Part shown: piece after piece, positions 45,401 to 56,770 of the stretch
Numbering within the stretch: position 1 is the first letter of the stretch
Layout of the letters: each line of letters opens with the position of its first letter
Origin: Anastrepha obliqua
Lineage: Eukaryota; Arthropoda; Insecta; Diptera; Tephritidae
Assembly: GCF_027943255.1 (NCBI RefSeq)
Contig: NC_072893.1
Coordinates: 17,630,001-17,694,000 of the forward strand
Direction: 5' to 3'
DNA: 64,000 bases
The notes under the pieces: generated by a model
Databases searched by the model: none
What the model saw: only the letters and a program-made list of their open reading frames with translations
Told to the model about the DNA's origin: nothing
Made by a program: the position numbers and the translations under genes

Positions 45401-45784
45401 GGGGTAAATATGACTGGTTCCCTTCGAAAAATGCTACACAGTATTGCATATGAGCATTTACTAATGATGTGACACCATTTTGATTTTCGGCGGGGAGTTT
45501 AAAAAATGTTTTATGCATCTCCAAGGGGCAGTTTGGCCAGTGGTATGGAGCACTCGCATCCACTAAACATCCTCCTCATCATAAACTTAGATCTACCGTG
45601 GAACCGCTCTCGCATGACTTCGGGGTGGAGTTCCCTATTGCACTATGTAATCGCCCTCGTTGTACCTGCGTAAAGGTCACCCTTTTTTCATATGTAAGAC
45701 AAGGCTGCATTTTGCCACCGCAACTTTTCTTTGTCGTCATTGATCAGATATTAGCTACATCAATCTATAAGAAGAAGAAGAAAG

Positions 45785-47120
45785 GGGCTTTGGATTAGAG
45801 GATGACGACCAACAGTGTCTAATTACGTTTATATTAACCGTTTCAAGCTACTGATGAAATTCACCAGGTGTGTGATATTTAAATGCGCAATATCCGTGGG
45901 TGTAGCAAAGAAGATGTCTTAATCTTTGCCCGACGAGAGCAGGGCAGCTGAGAAGAAGGCATCCTCCAGACAGCTTCTGCAGAAAGGAATTGAAGCCATC
46001 CAAGTCTCACCGCATGGACACCTAACGGATAATGTTCGTTTAGGATACCTACCAAATTCGATAGCTGCGGTTTTGTTAGCCTTAGAAGTCCCCTCGAACG
46101 CCCGTGGCCAGAAGAATTTCGCGTCTTTGTATGCTTGTGCACTAACCCAGCGCTCTCTAAGTTGACACCAGATCCATCTTCCCAACAGTAGACGTAAAGA
46201 GATCCAAGGAAACCCCAATCCTCTTGATCTGCAGTTAAATCTCTCTATGGTCTATTATCTAGCCAGCTCATCACTGCAGCAGTTTCCTTCTATGTCGCTG
46301 TAACTGGGAACCCAAATGCGCCTAACATCGAAGTATGCGGATGCAGTTGAGAGAGAAGTGAGTCAGACTAAGTGCGAACGCACAAACAACGAGCCCAACG
46401 CCCTAATTGCCGTTTGGCTCTTGGAGTAGATATTTATGATTTTTAATGTAATTACAGAGGTAAGTAACCAATCCACAGTTTTCTTAATTGCGCCTGCCGT
46501 CACTTGGAAAACACTACAGCAGTCCGGAAGCCTAAATTTGAGCTTGATGAGGAGCTTTTCGCAGAATACTACCTCTCCAACTCCGTCTAACTTCGAACTA
46601 TCCGTAAACATGTTTGTCATGCGCCGTCTTCAAATGTTGCACCCCGCCTACTTCTCCCTTGAGGGAATATGATAGGAAAAAGTACCCCTCGGACCCAGCG
46701 TGGGTGCACATTGACCAAGCACTATGGATTGGGGTCTAAGTTTCTGTTGAATACTTGAGTGTTCGTAGCTTAAGTCTACCCTTTGACCGGAACACCTCTA
46801 TCTTGCGGCGCGTGCAGTGGGCGTACCACTTTCAGCACTGCATTGAGCGCTAGAGTGGGAGTGACCCACTGGAATCCCCACTGATACCAATAGGGGCAAA
46901 CCTTTGGACCATCTCTGCTTCCTAACTGATGTCGTCCTTTCTAGCGAGTTCCACCAGACAAGTTCCACCACACAATGAAATTGTCTTTACAATTGAGTTT
47001 CATAGCCGAAATGTGACTTTAGGAGAGAGCCTCCATCTTTTCCGATAGCGCCCCTACATTCATACAAGGCGTCTGTTGCCTTCCTAATTCTCTCCGCAAT
47101 GTTGGGCGCGCCAATATAAC
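45785..47120 (-). mobile_element. LINE 3' half: RT C-terminus, RNase H, tail, 3' UTR
   Basis: Minus strand from right to left: HCGERIRKATDALYECRGAI, VVELVWWNSLERTT (end of RT domain), then MTNMFTDSSKLDGVGEVVFC and LKFRLPDCCSVFQVTAGAIK with INIYSKSQTAIRALGSL (RNase H), then RERWVSAQAYKDAKFFWPRA and LTKPQLSNLVGILNEHYPLG. The 3' end (GGGGCTTTGGATTAG near 45785) matches, inverted, the plus-strand copy at 53440-53520. Stops and frameshifts throughout. Confidence 0.8.
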
Positions 47121-49026
47121 TCAATTACTTTTTCGCACACCTGGTTACCCTAATGCAGATATATGAGTACATACGCATATTTGAATGTTGTAAATGAGAA
47201 ACTGGCCAGTATCTGTTGCCGTTGTTCTAGCTCTGCTACTTTTATTGCCTCTGATGCCATCCATAGCCGCATTTAATTAAAACAGCAAATCGAAAAATGC
47301 TAATTGCTCACAATTTTCTACGCGTATCATCAGCTGTGCAACACTGGAAGAGCTGTAGGCAACTTTTGATTTTTACAAATACTTTGAGAAGGGACATGAA
47401 ATTACTTGTTGGATAAAAAATTATAGATTGCAAAGCGTTGTAATTTGCCTAGATTGGCTAGGAAAATTGCTGCGCCGTCGCATGGCCAGGCATTGGTCAG
47501 TTGTTGACAGTAATCAGTTGCCGCGTGCCTCAACTCACGGCGCAGTGGCGCATATCGCATCTACGCCAGACCTTGGCAAGGGCAGTGGGCGTGCAATAAC
47601 TACCGGGCCGACGACTATTGGGCGTGGTAATTGCATTCCATGCGTGTAACTACGAATAATTTCTGGAAATCGTTAATAAAATGCCACCTTAACTTTTGTG
47701 CTATTTATGCTTTTCTCGGTTTTTTGCTTCTTTTTTGTTTTGCTTTAAGTGTTTTTTGTAAGGGAAATTGTGTCAACTCTACACCTTTGAGTCGTGACAT
47801 GTGCAACAAATAATACTCGTATATGGCTGCACTTTGATTGTGCCTCAAGTGGTTTGGATGCCACTACTCGTAACTATAATTTGCGGCACGTTTTTATTTT
47901 TATGACGCTTTAAGGGTCTGTCGCAACACAATTAACGGTTCTATGGTGGTGCTCAGGAATTAGCAATTGACAATAAGCAGTCGCAGTGGTGCGTAGCCCT
48001 TTGGCAAGGCTCGTTGCTCGCAATTGCCACCGCTTGTTAACTGATTTCAAGATAAAAGCGCCTGAAATTTACAACAATGTGTGCTGAGCCTGCTGCTTGT
48101 TAAGTAGCATGCAACATTAAATTCAGCACACACACACATTGCTGTAGGTAGGCGCGATGCATAAAAAATAGTCGCTGAAGTATTTGCATTGGCGGGTGTT
48201 GAGCGATGGCTCTTCTGCTTTTCAAATGTGGCATAAAAAGTTGATTGGTGTCGTAAAATTTTGGCTGCCTCTTGGGCACAGTGTGGTAAATATGTTATAT
48301 GAAAGTGAATGGAATGTGGAGAAATATGTTTTTAAGATTAGTCCATATCTTTTGGGAAAATGCTCAAAATGAGCTTCCTCCCTGAGTAAAGGGTGTCTTC
48401 GACACCATTTTTTTAGCCAAATCAGAGTTTTTTTATTCATTCTGTTTTTTTAAAACTGATAATAAAAGTAGTGAGAAAAGTAGTTTATATTTTGAAAACA
48501 TGGACTATGTTTAGAAAATTTGGCACAAAAAATTCTCTTGCGGTCTTCTTAAGCGTTTTTTTTATATGAAGTTTCTACACTGTGATGCGGCAATACTGCT
48601 ACCTAGCACAGATAATATACCAGCCGGGCAGACCAGACTTCACAATTTTGAAGAGCTTTCGAATCAGATCTCAGCATAGACCAGCACATCAGGTTTTCAG
48701 TTTTACATAATTTGAGGTTATGCAAAATCTTGAATATATATTTTTTTGTTCTTTTGGTTTTTTGAGTACTTTCTTAAAAAATATAGAAAAAACACAAATG
48801 CACTTTATGGAAAGAACCGTTTTATTACAAAATTTTTCAAAATACTGACCTTGAAGATTTATACACATTTGCATTGAAAAAAACCAACTATCGAATAAAG
48901 TGTCTGAAAAACATAATTTTTGAAGCCTTTTCAGGTATTGAATTTCGCTGACTACGCATTTTATCTCTCATGCATGATTTATTTTTGTTCATGGTTTTGT
49001 GAATTTTCGCCATGTAGTCCACATAA
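47121..49026. other. Non-repetitive island
   Basis: Mixed, relatively GC-richer DNA to about 48200, then AT-rich. No transposon or gene motifs recognised. Confidence 0.4.
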
Positions 49027-49689
49027 CAGTGAAACTTCCGAGAGAGAATGAGAGAGAGAGGGAGAAAGAATACGTATCTAAATAAATTCACAACATTTGC
49101 AGAGAATACAAATAGACAAAATTTACAAAAAACGGGGAAGGGTCGATCGGTGTAGGTAAACGCCGGACACAAACCGTGGCAACAATGCGTACTACTCCGA
49201 GCGTTTATCACCCGCACAAACGCATTGATTCCAGCAATGGCACAAATTATCGCAAGGCAATACCAATAAATCCTACCCCGGAATGGATAACACTTCATAT
49301 GTAGTACGCACAAGCACTAGCCAGAAAACGGAAATAAGCGCCAAAAAGTAGGCACCGAAAAAAACGCCCCAAACAGTAGGCACCAAGGAAATATAGCGCC
49401 AAAAAATAGGCACCAAAAACATATTTCCCACAAGTTTGCATCAACAAACAAGCGCCAAAAAGTAAGCACTGTTATTTCTCACTAGAAATTAGCAACCACA
49501 AGGAAAAACTCGGGAAAAATAGCCTAAAATTTATCTAAGATATATGAAAGGTATAGCTCTCTCCCTCCTTTTCCTCTACGTTATGTCTTTTCTCTCTCTC
49601 GCGGAACGAAAATGTCCAAAACGTTGCATGGCCTTGAAATTGTATTCTCCATTCTCGCTCGTCCATCGACTCCTAAGAAGTTTCACTTC
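49027..49689 (+). mobile_element. MITE with GAAGTGAAACTT ends, copy 2 (about 663 bp)
   Basis: Collinear with copies 1 and 3. The left end has lost three bases (CAGTGAAACTTCC) and the right end is AAGAAGTTTCACTTC. Contains a GAGA-type run near 49045 and the CGCCAAAAAGTAGGCACC repeats. Confidence 0.85.
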
Positions 49690-50062
49690 TAAAATTCTGT
49701 TAAAAATTTATTGAATTTTTTGGATATTCGCATTAAGTTAGAAACTTGGATTTATGGGGTTTTTGTGAGAGAGTTACAAAATTATTTCTTTGATATTTTA
49801 CATAGTTTTTATAAGCCAAATTGGGACGGTTTTTCTTTTATTTCTTATTTTCTTCAAATATAATTACAAATATTCATATTAGTTTGGGGAAAAAGAAATC
49901 CATTATTTTCTCGGCAGATTTCTGCAGTGATCAATATCTCGTGAAGTAACGATCAAACAATTTATTAGACAGTCTACCCCCGTAGTCAAGATGACATTTT
50001 ACACTAAAAAAATCTTTTGCTGTTCTTTATTCTATTCAGTTGTGCATTGCAGGGTGTTAATA

Positions 50063-50400
50063 ATGGAAGTCAACAAAGAAAAAATTCGGTACATTTCACA
50101 ATTTTTCGTTGATAAAGGCGAAAATGCAAGCCAGCCCTCTGAATAGCTGAAATGGTATTTATGTTGCCGATACTTTAACAGCTAATTACGCGCAATTCTG
50201 GTTTCGACGATTCCGTTCAGGCAGTTTTGATGTTATATCAAATGTCGATAGTGTCGAAAATATCGATAAAATCACAGAAATAACCGAAGTTTACCGACAT
50301 GTTAGTAGTCGTAGCGTCGGCCAGGCGCTAAAGATCGGCCATGAACCAGTTTTAAGCTATTTCTACATACAAATGTTCTCCCAATCTTGACAGTAGGAGC
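50063..50400 (+). pseudogene. mariner (Hsmar1/SETMAR-like) transposase, N-terminal remnant
   Basis: ATG at 50063 opens MEVNKEKIRYISQFFVDKGE, followed by NAS, then after a frameshift NGIYVADTLTANYAQFWFRR and FRSGSFDV, then VDKITEI and RHVSSRSVGQALKIGH. This is the N-terminal DNA-binding part of the mariner lineage that includes SETMAR. Sequence beyond about 50400 is unrecognisable. Confidence 0.85.
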
Positions 50401-51739
50401 AACACTGGCAATATTAGTTGGTGACGAATACTAAAAGCAGACTGATTTTGCTAATAGCAACTTCATTTTTTTGACCGACTTTGGCGCGATTTTTTCGGCC
50501 TTTAGCAGCAGAGTTGGTCGATTGCTCATTTCATTGGCATGAGGAAATGAACTGTGATGTTCATTAAAACAAATATTTAAGCCAGCCTAGAGATTTAGTG
50601 AAAAAATCTTGCCAATAGGTATATTTTTTGTATAATCAATCAAAAAAGAGACTACTTTTCGACGAACAAGGGATTCGCAAATCAAATACAATCATTCGTT
50701 ATTACAGGATGCGTGCAGTATTTGAGGAAATTCACATGCATATTTTGCTATAGCTTCCCAAACCATTATTTTTCTTTTTACTCTGCAAAGAAGATGCTCT
50801 ACAATTTCTCTTGAGCCCTGCTGACTCCATTTCCTGCATGCCCGAGATTGCTATGTTATAAGCAAACGCTGCTACTGGGCTGTGTCGCGTCCGCTCGCCT
50901 ATTATTGTTCTATAATCTCTAGGTGTTAGTGATAGTGTAAATCCAGTATGACTGTGATCATAATGTTTACCCACGATCATGTTTTCGTCTATTTCATTGT
51001 CATTACGACTAAAGTTGGTCTTGTGATAAGGTGAATGGAACAAATTGCTCAGTCTAAGCTTACGAGTAGGACAATTGAAAAGTATTAGCTTGAGTAGGAA
51101 GTGGCATTCTGGCTATGCCCCTTATAAACATTACCTATGAAATTTTTATTCGCATTTCTAATGTTGGCAACGCTAAGAAGAGGCATCTACTTTTATATGC
51201 AGCCAAACTAGGTTAGGTTAGGTTGGAATGGTTGATCAAGGAATGAGCACACTTCGACGAAGATAAACGGGTTTGCCCTTTGTGATACCATTGTGAAGGA
51301 GGTGAGGTAAAAGAGAAAAAAAAAAACCAATGGGATGAAAGGAGAGGGCGGGGAGCGGTGGTGGTGGGATGGTGGCAGCCCAACTAAAATGCCAACGAAT
51401 TGACTGAATGGCAAGTCTAGTGAAACGTTTCTTAATCCTTCGAATTCTGAAAGATGAATCCATAAAGAAAGGATCCCAGGTGATGCTGCATTATTCGAGG
51501 TGTGATCTAATAAGAAAAAAATACAAATTCTTCAGCTTAGAAAGTTTCTGGAACTCCTTTGAATTCCTTACTACAAATCGAGCATAGACATTGCTGGCAA
51601 TCATAAAACCTATATGTTTAGAAAACGACATTTTCGATGCAAATATGACTTTCAAGTCTTTCTTTTCATTTTTGTGAGGATGGTAGTAATCAACATTTAA
51701 TCGAAATCAGTCGTAACTTGCGTCTGCTGAAGGACAAGT
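50401..51739. other. Mostly unexplained, one open frame
   Basis: A 103-codon minus-strand frame (50732-51043) contains ENMIVGKHYDHSHTGFTLSL, TPRDYRTIIGERTRH and NIAISGMQEMESAGLKRNCR. It looks protein-like, but I cannot assign it; a LINE-type remnant is possible. GGTTAGGTTAGGTT-like text at 51210-51224 is common in tephritid repeats. Otherwise nothing firm. Confidence 0.35.
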
Positions 51740-52440
51740 GAAGTCATATTAAGGATCCAATTTTGCCGTGATGACCTTGGCCTGGAGCTCGCCAAATATA
51801 AGACCGAAGTAGTTCTGATGATACGAGGCCACTTGCAACTCGAGGACAACATGCAACTAGGCGACACAACCCGAGTAACTCAAAAAGCAGTGAAACACCT
51901 GAGCATTCAAACCGATTGCAGGTTTGCGTTCTGGACCCGAATACGGCACACAGCTATTAAAGCATCGAAGATTACGGGAATGCTGAGCAGATTAATGGCG
52001 AACATCGGTGGATAAACCCAGGGTAAAAGAAGGTTGCTCATGGGGACCACAGACGCAATCTGCTGTACGGCAGCAAAATATGAGGATATGCGCTAAACTA
52101 TAAAACCAAGGGCAAGGCATTGGAGGCTGTACCACGAATGCACGTTCTTTAATTGCGACAGATGGATTGATGGAAAGAGATGAGAATTCGTTTAAAAGAT
52201 ACGTAGAAGGTGTAATACGGAGAAAAAAGATAGACCTCGACGCAGTACAACAAAGCAAAGCCTCACATAGGTAGAGACATAAGACCCACCCAAAGTAATG
52301 AAGAAAGCAGTCCCGGGAAAGATATCTCCCCAGAAGAGGAAGAGGGATTGCTTTAGTGGCCATATCACTCGCCGCAGGAGACGATGGTCGCTGTAATTGT
52401 GAAGGCATTTTGAACCTTATCTCACCTACCAAAAACAATC
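51740..52440 (+). mobile_element. LINE fragment: RT C-terminus and 3' end
   Basis: Plus strand: LGLELAKYKTEVVLMIRGHL, GDTTRVTQKAVKHLSIQTDC, FWTRIRHTAIKASKITGML and SRLMANIGG, the region after the RT catalytic motif in R1/jockey-type LINEs. Degraded coding and 3' sequence follow to about 52440, shared with the inverted fragment at 29890-30070. Confidence 0.7.
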
Positions 52441-52984
52441 AAAAAAGCTGGCATTTATAGTCCAGTCATTTAAGCTTAAATTAGGTGAGAATCTCGGAAT
52501 TCGAGATACCCAGCTGTAAGTCTGTAAATACTTGTATATTGACACCCTAAATCTACATATGGTAGGGTGTACACAACTACGGTGAACCATTTTCGAGATA
52601 GAGGGCGGAGAGGGCGCAGTCACAGGATCACTTCAGGTCAACTGGTGCCTCCGGTCGAAAACGCGCCGTATATAGTTGATGAACTATCGATAAATCAATA
52701 ACTATTAATATTTGTCAATTTTTATTAACTATCATATTATATTTTGTGATTTTTTCCTAACCTATCCACTTTTAATTCGGTATTAATTTACTTAACAACA
52801 CTTACCTGCCCATGTAATTGCAGCATAGTTAATGAAAATATAGGAATTGTATTTGAATTTTAACCTAATTAATATTAATACCTTCTTACATGATGAAAAA
52901 AAAATAAATTATGGATTAATCTTTTTATTAAAAAATATTATTCAATACATTTATTTTTATTAAAAGTAAAAAATGGAATAAAGG
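52441..52984. other. AT-rich spacer
   Basis: AT-rich sequence with little coding potential. Nothing recognised. Confidence 0.4.
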
Positions 52985-52989
52985 GTACA

Positions 52990-53203
52990 AAAACTACAAT
53001 TTATAATTTTAATCATCATCTTCCTCTTCATCGTCGTCTTCCGGCTGCAGGTAAATTTCAAACTGCTCTTCATTATCGTCTTCAATGACACTTGTCTCAA
53101 GTTCTTCCATGATTTCGGGGTGAAAGGTTCCATCTTCGGCAATGTTGCTCTGATATGGTAGAGCATTGAGACAAGCTTGCCCATTACATTGCCCACAAGC
53201 CAA
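52990..53203 (-). pseudogene. C-terminal remnant: Cys-rich motif plus acidic tail
   Basis: The minus strand reads MACGQCNGQACLNALPYQSN, then HPEIMEELETSVIEDDNEEQ and a tail of Asp/Glu (EDDDEEEDDD) ending in a stop at about 53009. The CGQCNGQACLN segment looks like the end of a Cys-rich zinc-binding domain seen at C-termini of some insect transposon-derived proteins (recognition from memory, weak). On the upstream side the frame runs into a LINE fragment at about 53204, so the rest of the gene is lost. Function unknown. Confidence 0.45.
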
Positions 53204-53520
53204 TCGAGGTCGCTCAATGGAACTTCTAAGACTAACAAAGTCGCAACTCTTGAATTTGGTGGGTATTCTTACTATTGGTTGGGTATTGCCCGTTAAATGT
53301 CCATGCGATGCGACTTGGGATTACTTCAAGTTCTTTCTGCAGAACCTGTCTGGAGGATAGGGTGGAATCAACTCAGCCTTTCCTTAAGCTACCCTGCTCC
53401 CGTTAGGCTAAGATTTAGATGCAGCTGTTGAATTTCCTTAGTAGCTTGAAGCGGTTAATACAAACGTAAATCGCCACCGGTTGTAGTCGTTATCTAATCC
53501 AAAGCCCCTTCTTACTTGTC
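53204..53520 (+). mobile_element. LINE C-terminal tail and 3' UTR
   Basis: Plus strand: RSMELLRLTKSQLLNLVGIL then a frame change, stops, and a 3' sequence TAGCTTGAAGCGGTTAATAC ... AATCCAAAGCCCC that matches, inverted, 45785-45850. Same RNase H-bearing LINE class. Confidence 0.7.
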
Positions 53521-53989
53521 TTCTACCTGTCCGGTTCTTTTCCTTCTCTTTTTCTCCTCCTCTCCCCCTGCATGGTATGACAACGGACGAGTTTTGAATT
53601 TTTTGTCCAAGTAGTCCCCTCGCAAGGGCAGCCATTTAACTTATCCTACTAATTTTTTGTATGTACGACAACGATTCCCCCAAATAATGCATTTCATCCA
53701 GAATTATGGTGCTTTTTTTGTCGTTTCTAATGGTTTAGGGGTAGTCAGAATTTTCAAAAAATTGGATTCGGTTTTTTGCATTTTCTTAAAGTATAATATC
53801 TTGAAAATATTGTCTGAAAATTTGAAGTAAATCCGACAAATACTTTTCGAGATATTCAAGAATTAACAAAAGACGTTCGGGCGCTCCGCAGCGTTCGAGA
53901 GAATATGAGAGAATTCGCCTCAACTGGACTGTGTATACATATCAAACGGAATTAAATTTCAGGCAAATTTATTTTATCTTTTTAAAAAT

Positions 53990-54480
53990 ATGACTCGTCT
54001 GAAGCAACACTCATGTGCCAACGTTTAACTCAGTCTTCCATGCACTCCTTGTGGGCCGACGAAGGGATGGCCTTCAGGTCCTTCGTCGCATTCTCTTTGA
54101 TCTCCTCTATCGACTGAAATCTCCTTTGACGAAGTGGTAACTTCATCTTGGGAAACAAAAAGAAGTCGCACGGGGCCATATCAAGTGAATACGGGGCTTG
54201 CACTATGGTATTTACTTGGTGTTTGGTCAAATAATCCAGCACAATTTGGGCTCGGTGCGATGGCGCGTTATCATCATGCAAAATTCAAGAACTGTTTGCC
54301 CACATTTCCGGCCGTTTGCGACGTACAGCATTTCACGAACGCTTCAGAACGGATAAATAATATTCTTTATTGACTGTCTGGCGCAATGGAACGTACTCAT
54401 GGTGCACTACGCCTTGGCAATCAAAGAAAACAGGCAACATCACCTTCCCGGTACTTTTTGATCATAGGGTATGTACGATA
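53990..54480 (-). pseudogene. mariner transposase, C-terminal half
   Basis: Minus strand: YVPLRQTVNKEYYLSVLKRS, RRKRPEMWANSS, then MHDDNAPSHRAQIVLDYLTK (second catalytic Asp), APYSLDMAPCDFFLFPKMKL (third Asp) and RRFQSIEEIKENATKDLKAI. The last 83 codons are open, but upstream has stops and frame changes. Different from the mariner copies at 1, 36.2, 50.1 and 62.4 kb. Confidence 0.85.
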
Positions 54481-54797
54481 CGTTATTATTATATAGTCTA
54501 TTCTACATGAAGGCATTCATATTTTTCTTGTTTTGTATTACGTGCAACAATCCATCATATCTACATACGCAGTTTGTGTATCACGCACCTATTCATGCCA
54601 ACCTCAAAGCCTTTCACTTTTCTCTAACAAAGCCGCAATTTTCAATGGTTTGGGTTGGCTTGAAATTGTTGTTATTTTTACTGATTTCTGGCTCTACTTT
54701 CATTATTAATTATTCGTTTTCCTATTTCTTGTATTTCCATGTCTGCATGCGTGTTTGTTGTTAACAAATTTTTGCGTTTGGCAGCAAGCTTTCAGTA

Positions 54798-54869
54798 GCC
54801 GTGATCGTCTAGTGGTTAGGACCCTACGTTGTGGCCGTAGTAACCCAGGTTCGAATCCTGGTCACGGCA
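54798..54869 (+). tRNA. tRNA-His (anticodon GTG)
   Basis: 72 nt cloverleaf. Acceptor arm GCCGTGA pairs with TCACGGC. D arm contains TAGTGGTTAGG (box A). Anticodon stem CTACG/CGTAG encloses TTGTGGC with anticodon GTG. T arm CCAGG/CCTGG encloses the TTCGAAT loop (box B GGTTCGAATCC). Discriminator base A, no intron. A T-run at 54913-54921 can terminate pol III. All stems pair without mismatch, so it is probably functional. It stands alone, with no other tRNA recognised in the window. Confidence 0.97.
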
Positions 54870-56159
54870 ATGGCGCACCACAACTTGCGTCAACATTACA
54901 ACGGGTGAAGGCATTTTTTTTAGTAATTTTGTTTTTTTGTATGGAAATAAGTGATAAAATGTTTCACTAAATTTATTTTGCTTGTGGAAGCTAGCAGGTT
55001 CACCACATTTGAGAAAAGGGGCAGAGCAGCAAATCTCTAACACTCACACATCCATCCAGTTAGGGCTCCTCTTAAAATTATTAACCATTTATAAAGTTCT
55101 GGCACACTGTAGCTCCTAAGTTGAGATACAATGAAATGCGGAAGCAAATTTACAACAGCTTTTGTCAGTTGGATTTTGCATTTGCTGCTTGTTTGGCCGC
55201 CTTAATAGCCCAATTTTGTGACTGCAGAGTGGATCAATTAGAATTTTACGATACAAACACCATAAAGGCACAAAACATCCGCTAAGGCAAACCAACGGTG
55301 GTGGTAAGTGAGTGGAAAAAAAGGATCAGTACATTTGAGTTCTTCGAGTTTTTCAGTTAACACAAACGTTTGTCGGTGTTGGCTCTAAGAGCTGCTCAAA
55401 ATGATAGCTGCATGCAAGCACACATTTGCAGGTATACAAACAACAACATATAAAAGCATTTAATGCAGTTAGCTGCACTAAAAAAGGCGCTTACAATTGC
55501 AAGAACAAACAAATAAACAAACAAACAAAGACGAAATGCTAAGGAAAACTACAAAAAAACTACCGCCGATAAATTAAGTTCAGTTGCGTGTGCAACATCT
55601 ATAACATGCAACACGCCGAGGGAGTGCTTTTGTATTACATACGAATCCATGTATGTTTGTCCATATGTACGAGTTGCTACCTTATAGTTTTCCTGCTCTT
55701 GCATGCTGCCGGCGGGTGTTTCCATATACTTTAGCTTTAGTTGATACGATCGGCAGTGCCTCGCTTTTTGCACTTGGCTGCGCATGCGCGCGCCCTACTT
55801 AGGCTTGCAACAATTTGTTAATTGCCAGCAGTTACAAATTGCTTAATTCCTATACGAAGAATATTGCAAAAAGCGTAAGCTCTCTCAAACTCCGCCCCAA
55901 ATGAAATGCGCGCAAATTGAGGAAGATCGATTAGGGCAGGTAAAAGTCTGCTCAGAAAACTGATCCACTTTCTTTTTATCACAATAAAAATCTAGAAATT
56001 TTTGCATAATTATTGAAGTGGCTTTCACAGCGATTGATGAATGCAAAAGGGGCCGCTAAACATATCTATGGTAAAAATATTGATGGTAGAAGCTAAATCT
56101 ATTAAAAGTATACCCTTTACTGAAAAACATAGAATTTTAGTTGTATTAAAAACTTTGCT
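54870..56159. other. Non-repetitive island
   Basis: Mixed-composition DNA after the tRNA with an AAACAAACAAACAAA run near 55510. No gene or transposon recognised. Confidence 0.4.
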
Positions 56160-56161
56160 TT

Positions 56162-56480
56162 CCGGCCGTCGTAGCCGAATGGGTTGGTGCGTGACTACCA
56201 TTCGGAATTCACAGAGAGAACGTTGGTTCGAATCTCGGTGAAAACACCAAAATGAAGAAAAATATTTTTCTAATAGCGGTCGCCCCTTGGCAGGCAATGG
56301 CAAACCTCCGAGTATATTTCTGCCATGAAAAAGCTCCTCAAAAAAATATCTGCCGCTCGGAGTCGGCTTAAAACTGTAGGTCCCTCCATTTGTGGAACAA
56401 CATCAAGACGCACACCACAAATAGGAGGAGGAGCTCGGCCAAACACCCAAAAAGGGTGTACGCGCCAATTATATATATAT
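56162..56480 (+). mobile_element. tRNA-derived SINE, full length
   Basis: The best copy in the window: GGCCGTCGTAGCCGAATGGG, GACTACCATTCGGAATTCAC, box B GGTTCGAATCTCGGTG, GCCCCTTGGCAGGCAATGGC, GGAGTCGGCTTAAAACTGTA, CATCAAGACGCACACCAC and TACGCGCCAATTATATATAT. It ends in a TA microsatellite, not poly(A). Head most like tRNA-Ser; about 318 bp. Confidence 0.92.
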
Positions 56481-56555
56481 ATATATACAAACTTTGCTTA
56501 GTTCCGCTAGGATGCATCAGTATTTTGTAGAGGGTCAAAGCATTCAATGAACTTT

Positions 56556-56770
56556 TTACTAAAAGGTGACGCAAAATCAATCAATCAATCAATCAATTTT
56601 GCTTTGAACAAACTTTTCTACTAAATAAAAAAAAATTATTTTGGTTCATGTAAATCTTTATTTTGACCTTTTCGGCTTCTTTATTTGTTCACTGAAGCTG
56701 TCAAATATGATTGACGCTCAACGTCATTTGCAAAAACTATTTATTTCCGATCGGATGATTAATTTTCTTC
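56556..56770 (-). mobile_element. Decayed MITE of the GCGCAAAATTAATC family
   Basis: Begins AAAAGGTGACGCAAAATCAA, followed by a short ATCA tandem run (56577-56599), and ends GATGATTAATTTTC. The inside (ACTAAATAAAAAAAAATTAT) is the inverted counterpart of 24640-24680. Boundaries approximate. Confidence 0.6.

Noticed and set aside
51210..51224. GGTTAGGTTAGGTT as an insect telomere repeat
   Set aside because: Only two to three units, and flies lack TTAGG telomeres; such text is common near LINE-type repeats.
53438..53635. 65-codon Arg/Gly-rich minus-strand frame
   Set aside because: Antisense to a LINE 3' end; composition follows a CTCC-rich stretch.
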